Positions 1 through 5,453 of a DNA stretch of 9,009 nt are shown here, in pieces (position 1 is the stretch's first letter; every line of letters starts with the position of its first letter). Both the position numbers and the translations under genes were made by a program. The notes under the pieces were generated by a model, which saw only the letters and a list, made by a program, of their open reading frames with translations, did no database searches and was not told the DNA's origin. Source of the stretch: M55B165 sp051744245 (GTDB lineage Bacteria > Actinomycetota > Humimicrobiia > Humimicrobiales > Humimicrobiaceae); contig JBNJCV010000068.1 in the NCBI GenBank assembly GCA_051744245.1, forward strand, positions 1-9,009. The letters run 5' to 3'.

Positions 1-69
1 AAATTCCCCGGAAGGAAATGGGAAGACAAAAAAATCAAGGAAATTATGGAAGAAATGGATGAAGAATAG
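1..69 (+). CDS. C-terminal end of an unidentified protein (partial)
   Basis: An open frame runs from base 1 to a TAG at 67-69 and encodes 22 residues that begin KFPGRKW and end in a charged, probably helical tail (KEIMEEMDEE). The start lies outside the window. The composition (many Lys and Glu, AGG/AAA/GAA codons) matches the other genes here. The stop sits two bases from the stop of the minus-strand gene at 71, which is the tail-to-tail packing expected of a real gene end. Too little is present to assign a family. Confidence 0.5.
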   Translation, partial: KFPGRKWEDKKIKEIMEEMDEE

Positions 70-70
70 T

Positions 71-1048
71 CTAGCCAATAAATTTCTTATACCACTGCAA
101 GGTATCTCTTAAAGATTCTTTAAAAGGCCTGGCCTTAAATCCAAGTTCTTTTTGGGCCCTTTCGCAGCAAATATAAGAGTTGCTCCTAATGGTTGCCAGA
201 GAATATCTGGTAAACTGGGGTTTTGCCCTACTTAAATAATAGTATAACGTAGTGAAGTGGGAAGCAATGCTGGCTAAAGAATTGGGCAGCTTGTATCTTG
301 GCTCCGGGATACCGGTAATTTCATTTAACATTTTTAAAAGGCTGTCCATGTCTACCCTGTTGCTGGAGAGTATATAGGTTGTGCCTTTTCTTGCTTTTTC
401 TGCTGCCAGTATGTGGGCAGCCGCCACATCCCTTACGTCTATATAATCATAAGCCCCGTCTATGATAAATTTTAGATTTCCCTTAAGGTAGTCAATAAAA
501 AATTGTCCAAGCAGGGAAACCTTGTAATCATAGGGCCCTATAAAAGCTGTAGGGCACAATATTATTGCATCAAGGCTATCTCCTGCTGCCTTTTTTATTT
601 CCAGGCTGGCTTTAGCCTTGGTCCTGTCATAGGCGCCCCTGGGATTGCAGGGATCAAAATCTATTTTTTCATCTATTAATGTGCCTATGGGGGTATCCCT
701 TAAAGCATGTATGGAGCTAGTGAAGATAAGCCTTCTTACATTATTTATTTTGCAAGCTTTTACCACATTCCTGGTTCCTTCTAAATTTACCTGCTCAAGC
801 CTTTTTTCATCCCCGGGCATTATTGATATTTCTGCTGCCATGTGGTAAACATGTTCTATATTTTTAGCGGCAGTTATCAGGGAATTCAGGTTAAGGATAT
901 CTCCATAGCTTTTTTCAAGGGGCAGGCTATCCAGGCATGAATTATCAGAGCTTTTTCTAAGTAGAACCCTTACTTTTTGGCCCCTATTTAAGAGTTGCCT
1001 GACCAGTGCATTTCCTGAATGGCCGGTAGCGCCTATTACTAAATCCAT
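71..1048 (-). CDS. NAD(P)-dependent extended-SDR reductase/epimerase (dihydroflavonol-4-reductase-like)
   Basis: This 325-residue protein has the layout of an extended short-chain dehydrogenase. The N-terminal Rossmann glycine motif GATGHSG (residues 6-12) follows the first beta strand, and HMAAEISI (69-76) is the usual strand-4 region. TSS (110-112) supplies the catalytic serine, and YDRTK (140-144) is the YxxxK catalytic pair. PTAFIGPYD (166-174) and DYIDVRDVA (201-209) are the typical later motifs of the NAD-dependent epimerase/dehydratase and dihydroflavonol reductase group. The length is normal. Such enzymes reduce or epimerise sugar nucleotides, steroids or similar carbonyl substrates; the substrate cannot be told here. 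The ATG directly abuts the TAA of the upstream gene (1049-1051), so translation is probably coupled and the two form an operon. No Shine-Dalgarno site of its own is obvious. Confidence 0.88.
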   Translation of the reverse strand: MDLVIGATGHSGNALVRQLLNRGQKVRVLLRKSSDNSCLDSLPLEKSYGDILNLNSLITAAKNIEHVYHMAAEISIMPGDEKRLEQVNLEGTRNVVKACKINNVRRLIFTSSIHALRDTPIGTLIDEKIDFDPCNPRGAYDRTKAKASLEIKKAAGDSLDAIILCPTAFIGPYDYKVSLLGQFFIDYLKGNLKFIIDGAYDYIDVRDVAAAHILAAEKARKGTTYILSSNRVDMDSLLKMLNEITGIPEPRYKLPNSLASIASHFTTLYYYLSRAKPQFTRYSLATIRSNSYICCERAQKELGFKARPFKESLRDTLQWYKKFIG

Positions 1049-1525
1049 TTAACTGGTAAAGGTAAGTTTACATTTGCTGCTTCCATGGCAGATCCTTTCA
1101 GATATTTTTAATTTTATGTCGGTACCGAATTCTTTTGCCAGCACTGAATATTCTGTATTGCAAATTAGGGAACCGATTTTTCCTGAAAGGCTTTCCCTGC
1201 CGGATTTTTGCATTAAATTATGCCAAGGACACCGGAAAATCATGACCTCGAGACTTTCCCCGGCTTTTGAGATATTGTAATTAAAGCTGTCTAGTTCAAG
1301 TTTTGCCTCCAGGCATTCATACAATGATTCAATGCCCTCTTTTAGGCCTAGCCTGTCTTTTAAGAACCGGGCCTGGATTTTTGGCAGTATTTTCCATACT
1401 TCATTGTCAAGCTCAAGGGCTTTGTCAAAGCCATACTTTTCCTCAACCTTAATGAACCACAAGCCATCTGCTTTTACATAGCTGTTATAGTAGTAATCTA
1501 TTATGTCATTTTTGCATAGCTTCAT
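1049..1525 (-). CDS. DUF6125-like cysteine-containing protein
   Basis: This 158-residue soluble protein has no signal peptide or membrane segment. The N-terminal half has DGLWFIKVEEKYG (20-32) and ALELDNEVW (36-44), which I recognise as the signature of the DUF6125 family, related to ATC-hydrolase-like proteins. The C-terminal half has CPWH (99-102), SGRESLSG (108-115), ICNTEYS (121-127) and CHGSSKC (146-152). The conserved Cys and His residues (C99, H102, C122, C146, H147, C152) look like a metal or cluster site, which is inference. The biochemical role of the family is unknown to me. The gene is the first of a two-gene operon with the SDR reductase, its stop touching that gene's start, so a shared pathway is plausible. 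The ATG has no Shine-Dalgarno site, and the frame upstream closes after a few codons, so no earlier start is available. Confidence 0.75.
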   Translation of the reverse strand: MKLCKNDIIDYYYNSYVKADGLWFIKVEEKYGFDKALELDNEVWKILPKIQARFLKDRLGLKEGIESLYECLEAKLELDSFNYNISKAGESLEVMIFRCPWHNLMQKSGRESLSGKIGSLICNTEYSVLAKEFGTDIKLKISERICHGSSKCKLTFTS

Positions 1526-1546
1526 ATATTTAGATGATTTTATTAG

Positions 1547-1601
1547 TTTTTAGGTAAATATACAAATTTTTTTAGGTATTTATCAGAAGAGACCTAAAAA
1601 A
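1547..1601. repeat. Three TTTTTAGGT boxes in the divergent promoter region
   Basis: TTTTTAGGT occurs at 1547-1555 and 1569-1577 in direct orientation, exactly 22 bp apart, and inverted as ACCTAAAAA at 1592-1600. The second and third form a perfect 10-bp inverted repeat (1568-1577 with 1592-1601) around a 14-nt spacer. Spacing near two helical turns and the position between divergent start codons suggest operator sites for a regulator of one or both operons. The stem is mostly A/T pairs, so it is a poor terminator. The regulator is not identified. Confidence 0.45.
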
Positions 1602-1604
1602 TAT

Positions 1605-1632
1605 TTTGCTTAACTTTTTTTTTATTTATAAT
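1605..1632 (+). promoter_or_regulatory. Probable promoter of the protease-channel operon
   Basis: A perfect TATAAT lies at 1627-1632, preceded by a weak -35 (TTTGCT at 1605-1610, 16-bp spacer). The predicted transcription start is near 1639, giving a leader of about 25 nt that contains GGAGG at 1655-1659, four bases before the ATG at 1664. The TTTTTAGGT boxes lie just upstream, where an activator or repressor would act. Confidence 0.5.
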
Positions 1633-1663
1633 AGTTAGTATTATCTCTAAATTCGGAGGTTTT

Positions 1664-2386
1664 ATGGGCTTGCTGGACATTTCCTATATTATCTCATTTC
1701 TTATTAACATTGGATTGCCCATAGGGCTGGCTGTATTTGTCTGGAAAAAATTTAAGGTATCATGGGCTATATTTTTTCTGGGGATGGCTTTGTTTTTAGT
1801 GTCCCTGGCAAGGATTCCCTTAAACGGGTATGTAACTAGCCTAATCAGGCAGAATTTTAATTCCTACATCATATATAATGCCTTGTTTGCTTCCTTTACC
1901 GCAGCCCTGTTTGAAGAAGGAGTAAGGGTTCTGGGGCTGGGGCTGATTGTTAGGCAGAAAAATTATTTTAAAGGTTTAATGTATGGGATAGGCCATGGTG
2001 GTGGTGGAGAGGCAATGGTTTTTATTGGTTTTACAGGCATTGCAAATTATGTAATATATAAATTATTTCCTGGAATTATTCCCGGGTCCGAGGCGCTTGG
2101 AAATATACAGTGGTACCTTCCGCTGGTTGGCTCTCTGGAGCGCATTTTTGCCATAGCTATCCAGATATTTCTATCGGTGCTGGTCATGCATGCATTTATG
2201 AGTAAGAAATATTATTTTATTGCCATTGCTTTTTTCTTTCATTTGTTGGTAGACTTTGTGGCTATATATGTAAATAACGAGTTTGGAATTGCTGCTGCTG
2301 AGATAACTGTATTTTGTTTTGCAGTAATTGCTGTAGTGTTAACGGTCCTCTTGAGGCCTAAAAATTTTAATTCTTTTAAATTATAG
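1664..2386 (+). CDS. YhfC-family intramembrane glutamic-type protease
   Basis: This 240-residue polytopic membrane protein has about seven hydrophobic segments. It carries the EExxR motif of CPBP/YhfC-type intramembrane proteases as FEEGVR (83-88). This is followed by GIGHGGGGEA (108-117, with H111 and E116), by ERIFA (159-163), and by two further histidines in membrane segments, H176 (VMHAF) and H193 (FHLLVD). Together they form the expected buried catalytic or metal-binding set. The GHGGxEA element is what separates YhfC (PF10086) from plain CPBP/Abi proteases. Family members are thought to cleave membrane-embedded substrates; the substrate here is unknown. The start is supported by GGAGG at 1655-1659. 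It is the first gene of a four-gene plus-strand run, 33 bp before the ion channel gene, so the channel or the anchored hydrolase are possible partners (inference). Confidence 0.82.
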   Translation: MGLLDISYIISFLINIGLPIGLAVFVWKKFKVSWAIFFLGMALFLVSLARIPLNGYVTSLIRQNFNSYIIYNALFASFTAALFEEGVRVLGLGLIVRQKNYFKGLMYGIGHGGGGEAMVFIGFTGIANYVIYKLFPGIIPGSEALGNIQWYLPLVGSLERIFAIAIQIFLSVLVMHAFMSKKYYFIAIAFFFHLLVDFVAIYVNNEFGIAAAEITVFCFAVIAVVLTVLLRPKNFNSFKL

Positions 2387-2419
2387 ATACAGGGATTAGT
2401 AATTTATAAAGAGGGGAAA

Positions 2420-3232
2420 ATGCAAAATTATACTAAAGCAAAGAACAGGGTATATGAGATTTTAGAAAAGTCAGATCCAGAAGACATTGTAGGAAAAATA
2501 GTAGATATTTTCCTGATAGTGCTGATAACCTTAAATGTCTTTGCTATTGTTCTTCAGTCTGTAGTGGGAATATTGGTTAAATATTATATTGTATTTAGAA
2601 TTTTTGAGATTTTTTCGGTAGCTGTATTTACTATAGAGTACCTGCTCCGCTTATGGTCATGTAATGCTACAGGGGAATACAGAGGCATTGCGAAGGGGAG
2701 GGTAAAATTTGCCCTATCCCCCATAATCATGATTGATTTTCTGGCTATTCTACCCTTCTACCTTCCTTTAGTCATTGCTGTTGACTTAAGGTTTTTAAGG
2801 GTATTAAGGTTGTTTAGGCTGTTTAGGATTTTTAAATTCAGCCGGTATTTTGAGGCCATGAATATCCTTGGGAAGGTGTTAAGAAAAAAAAGAGGTGAAC
2901 TAATTATAACCTTGTTTACAGTTTTCTTGCTCCTGATTATAGTCTCAGGGTTCATGTTTCAGATTGAAAGCAGGGCCCAGCCAGATCAATTTTCTAGCAT
3001 ACCAGTGGCAATGTGGTGGGGAATATCTGCAGTAACCCCGGTTGATTTCGGATTAAGGCCTGTCACTACCCTGGGTAAAATTTTAAGCGCAACAGTTGCC
3101 TTCCTGGGAATAGGGCTATTTGCTTTGCCAGCTGGAATTATTAGTTCTGGCTTAACCGAAATTATGAGAAACAAAAAGAAGAAAATTAAATGCCCAAGCT
3201 GCGGGGAAGAAATTTATATAAATGATGAATGA
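2420..3232 (+). CDS. Voltage-gated potassium-channel-like protein with a non-canonical selectivity filter
   Basis: This 270-residue six-TM channel subunit has S1 at about 26-49, S2 55-78, S3 99-120, S4 122-142, S5 160-182, pore helix and filter 191-211, and S6 218-246. S4 is textbook: R124, R127, R130, R133, R136, K139 and R142 fall at exact three-residue steps. The pore has the usual FSSIPVAMWW (191-200) and PVTTLGK (214-220) flanks of bacterial Kv channels. Where TxGYGD is expected, however, the residues are T206 P207 V208 D209 F210 G211 L212 R213, with one residue fewer before the proline. K+ selectivity is therefore doubtful. The cytoplasmic C-terminus ends in a half zinc ribbon, CPSCGEE (258-264). 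AAAGAGGGG precedes the ATG. The 3' end overlaps the next gene by 11 bp, so co-translation is likely. Confidence 0.88.
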   Translation: MQNYTKAKNRVYEILEKSDPEDIVGKIVDIFLIVLITLNVFAIVLQSVVGILVKYYIVFRIFEIFSVAVFTIEYLLRLWSCNATGEYRGIAKGRVKFALSPIIMIDFLAILPFYLPLVIAVDLRFLRVLRLFRLFRIFKFSRYFEAMNILGKVLRKKRGELIITLFTVFLLLIIVSGFMFQIESRAQPDQFSSIPVAMWWGISAVTPVDFGLRPVTTLGKILSATVAFLGIGLFALPAGIISSGLTEIMRNKKKKIKCPSCGEEIYINDE

Positions 3233-4259
3233 CCTAAATTATATAAAAAGAAAATTAGAAAAAATTCCCAGGGTAAACCTGATCAGTTTGCCCACCCCTT
3301 TAGAGAAACTGGACAATTTGGCCGGAAAGCTTGAGGGTCCTGATGTTTATTTAAAAAGGGATGACATCATAGGTGGAAATAAGATGAGGAAACTGGAGTT
3401 TTTAATGGCTGATGCTCTCCAGAAAAAGAAAAGAAAAATAATAACCTTCGGCTCAGTTGAATCAAATCACACCAGGGAAGTTTCCGTGGTCTGCAATAAG
3501 CTGGGGCTTAAGCCTATAATTTTTGTTACAAAAGAAAAGGAAATAAAAAAGCAGGGAAATTACCTCCTGAACCGGATACTGGGAGCAGAAATTAAGATAC
3601 TGGATCCTTTAAAGCCAGGACCAGCTGAAAAAGGGGGGCCAAGCACTATTGACCAATTAAGCAGGGCTTTAATAGAGAAAATACCGGATAGCCTGAGGAA
3701 AGATGACTATTACATAATACCGGTGGGAGGTTATGTGGCCCTCGGGTCTGTGGGTTATTTACTGGCTGCTCTTGAAATGTATGACCAGTGCAAGAGAAAA
3801 AATATAAATATAGATTATGTAGTGACTGCAGTAGGTACCACGGGGACTTTTACCGGTCTGCTTTATGGCCTGTCCTTAATTAACAAAATTGAAAATAGGA
3901 ATATTAAATTACTGGGAATTAGTGTTACGGGTCCCCAAAAAAAATCATATGGAAGTATTATGAAAAGATGCGATAAAATAGGTTCTATGGTTGGCTATCC
4001 TGCCGGGATAGAAAAAAAAGATATTAAGATTATAGACAATTACCAGCCAGGATACGGCATTCCCAGCTCAGGTGCAGTAGAAGCCATAAAATTAGTAGCA
4101 CGGAAAGAAGGGGTGTTTTTGGACCCGGTTTATACAGGAAAAGCCATGGATGGACTGATAAAATGTATAAGCAGTAATATGTTTAAAAAAAGCAGCAGTA
4201 TTGTATTTATTCATACTGGAGGTTTTCCCTCTTTATTTTCATTTAGCAGGTATTTTTAG
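3222..4259 (+). CDS. PLP-dependent D-cysteine desulfhydrase / ACC deaminase family enzyme
   Basis: This 345-residue fold-type II PLP enzyme is close to the usual family length. The Schiff-base lysine is K54 in GGNKMRKLEF (51-60). SNHTRE (81-86) is the substrate and carboxylate loop, and GTTGTFTGL (205-213) is the phosphate-binding turn. PGYGIP (276-281), LDPVYTGKAM (300-309) and HTGGFPSLF (331-339) are hallmarks of D-cysteine desulfhydrase and ACC deaminase. Members deaminate small D-amino or cyclopropane amino acids, giving pyruvate plus ammonia and sulfide or a 2-oxo acid; the exact substrate here is open. Oddities are a loop before GGNK that is about four residues shorter than in E. coli DcyD (from memory), E86 where Gln is usual, and VGGYVALG in place of VGGSNALG. 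The ATG at 3222 (or 3225) overlaps the channel gene. GGGGAAGA at 3202-3209 is a plausible ribosome site. Confidence 0.87.
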   Translation: MMNDLNYIKRKLEKIPRVNLISLPTPLEKLDNLAGKLEGPDVYLKRDDIIGGNKMRKLEFLMADALQKKKRKIITFGSVESNHTREVSVVCNKLGLKPIIFVTKEKEIKKQGNYLLNRILGAEIKILDPLKPGPAEKGGPSTIDQLSRALIEKIPDSLRKDDYYIIPVGGYVALGSVGYLLAALEMYDQCKRKNINIDYVVTAVGTTGTFTGLLYGLSLINKIENRNIKLLGISVTGPQKKSYGSIMKRCDKIGSMVGYPAGIEKKDIKIIDNYQPGYGIPSSGAVEAIKLVARKEGVFLDPVYTGKAMDGLIKCISSNMFKKSSSIVFIHTGGFPSLFSFSRYF

Positions 4260-4262
4260 ATT

Positions 4263-5099
4263 ATGTTACAGAAAGCATATTTGCCAATAATAATAGCAGT
4301 TTCTTTTATTATTGTAGCCTATCTGGCAATGATGACATACAGGTTTTTAAATCAGTCCAGATACGTATATTTTCCTACCCGCAGGATACATTCAACCCCT
4401 AAAGACATAGGCTTAGAGTATGAGGATGTTTATATTAGAACAGTGGACGGGGTAAACATAAATGGCTGGTTTATAGATTCAGGAAATCCGGTTACGGTAT
4501 TATTTTTTCATGGCAATGGGGGAAATATTTCAGATAGACTTGCCCTGATAGAAATATTTAGAAAAATCGGGCTTTCCACCTTTATAATTGACTACCGGGG
4601 TTACGGTAAAAGCGGGGGAAAGCCTACAGAAGCTGGAACCTACCGGGATGCGGAAGCAGCCTGGAATTATCTGGTGGATGAAAAAAAGATAAACCCTTCT
4701 GAGATAATATTGTATGGCAGGTCTTTAGGAGGACCGGTCGCTGCAAATATAGCCTCCAGTTTTAATCCACGGGCGCTAATACTGGATTCTACTTTTACTT
4801 CCATTAAAGATATTGGCTCGGAGCTTTATCCTTACCTGCCGGTAAAAAAATTCTTCAAATATGACTATAATACCATTAGCTTTTTAGAAGGGGTAAGCTG
4901 CCCGGTACTGGTAATGCATAGCAGGGATGATAGTTACATTCCTATAAAACATGGCCAAAAAATTTACAATGCCATAAAAGGTCCCAGGGAATTTGCCGTA
5001 ATCAAGGGGAGCCATAATAATGGCTTTTTGTTATCCGCAGATATTTACCTAAAAAAGATAGGAGCTTTTGTAGATTTAGCTGGAAAAGATAACCACTGA
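4263..5099 (+). CDS. Membrane-anchored alpha/beta hydrolase (Bem46/ABHD13-like)
   Basis: This 278-residue protein has an N-terminal membrane anchor (about 6-26) followed by RYVYFPTR (33-40), which is typical of this hydrolase group. HGNGGN (83-88) forms the oxyanion-hole region and DYRGYGKSGG (110-119) follows it. The nucleophile elbow is GRSLGG with S154. The acid is D222 or D223 in HSRDDSYIP (219-227), and the catalytic histidine is H251 in KGSHNNGF (248-255). The triad is complete, so an active serine hydrolase (esterase, lipase or peptidase-like) is expected. The catalytic domain should face away from the anchor; which side of the membrane cannot be told. The substrate is unknown. It is the last gene of the four-gene run, three bases after the PLP enzyme's stop, with only a weak AGG upstream, so translation probably depends on coupling. 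Confidence 0.88.
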   Translation: MLQKAYLPIIIAVSFIIVAYLAMMTYRFLNQSRYVYFPTRRIHSTPKDIGLEYEDVYIRTVDGVNINGWFIDSGNPVTVLFFHGNGGNISDRLALIEIFRKIGLSTFIIDYRGYGKSGGKPTEAGTYRDAEAAWNYLVDEKKINPSEIILYGRSLGGPVAANIASSFNPRALILDSTFTSIKDIGSELYPYLPVKKFFKYDYNTISFLEGVSCPVLVMHSRDDSYIPIKHGQKIYNAIKGPREFAVIKGSHNNGFLLSADIYLKKIGAFVDLAGKDNH

Positions 5100-5174
5100 A
5101 AGTAGGATTTGTAGAAAGCAGCTTTAATATAAAGAATTGGGCTCTTTTAATAAGGGCAAAAAATAAAGTCTTTT

Positions 5175-5324
5175 CTATTTCTTCTCTTCTTTTTCCTTTT
5201 CTTTATCTATTTCTTTTGAAACCCTGACTTTAAACTTACAGTTAGCACAAGTCATAAATCCCTTTTTTATAGGTGCCCCGCATTCCGGGCAGAATATTTC
5301 ATCTTCTTTTATTTTATTTGGCAT
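5175..5324 (-). CDS. Small zinc-ribbon protein (49 aa)
   Basis: This short gene is read on the minus strand from the ATG at 5324 to the TAG at 5175. It encodes 49 residues with two CxxC knuckles: CPEC (12-15) and CANC (26-29), 10 residues apart. That is a four-cysteine zinc ribbon, followed by a highly charged Lys/Glu tail (about 37-49). GGGAG lies six bases before the start (5331-5335), and an extended -10 (TGATATAAT) lies just upstream, so both expression signals are strong for so small a frame. The role is unknown. Small zinc ribbons of this kind can bind nucleic acid or act as protein adaptors, but nothing here decides which. It runs convergent to the hydrolase gene (75-bp gap, in which I see no clear terminator) and divergent from the GGDEF gene. 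Confidence 0.78.
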   Translation of the reverse strand: MPNKIKEDEIFCPECGAPIKKGFMTCANCKFKVRVSKEIDKEKEKEEKK

Positions 5325-5346
5325 ATATAACTCCCTTTTTTTAAAT

Positions 5347-5355
5347 ATTATATCA
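5347..5355 (-). promoter_or_regulatory. Extended -10 promoter of the zinc-ribbon gene
   Basis: Read on the minus strand this is TGATATAAT: a consensus TATAAT with the TGn extension. The -35 region is weak, as is common with an extended -10. The predicted start is near 5340, giving a leader of about 16 nt that carries the GGGAG ribosome site. The same nine bases recur before the MBL gene (7871-7863). Confidence 0.6.
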
Positions 5356-5391
5356 TTTTAGGAAGGATTTATTTAATAAAATTTGGAATGG

Positions 5392-5446
5392 TTGAAAATT
5401 TCTTATAAAATTATCATAGAATTGTTTTAGTAATTGCCTTTAAATT
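5392..5446 (+). promoter_or_regulatory. Candidate promoter elements of the GGDEF gene
   Basis: Two readings are possible. TTGAAA (5392-5397) with TAGAAT (5417-5422) gives a sigma-70-like pair with a long 19-bp spacer and a leader lacking any Shine-Dalgarno site. Alternatively TAAATT (5441-5446) lies seven bases before the ATG, a TANNNT box in the position used by leaderless genes. Neither is strong. Confidence 0.3.
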
Positions 5447-5453
5447 ACCAGCC

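Noticed and set aside
1568..1601. Rho-independent terminator formed by the TTTTTTAGGT/ACCTAAAAAA stem
   Set aside because: The stem is nearly all A/T pairs with a 14-nt loop, and it lies between divergent starts, where a terminator is not needed. Operator use is more likely.
5100..5174. Bidirectional terminator between the hydrolase and zinc-ribbon genes
   Set aside because: CTCTT/AAGGG and CTTTA/TAAAG can pair weakly, but neither stem is GC-rich nor followed by a T-run in the right orientation.
5378..5404. AAAATTT direct repeat before the GGDEF gene
   Set aside because: Short A/T strings are expected by chance in this AT-rich spacer, and nothing else supports a site.
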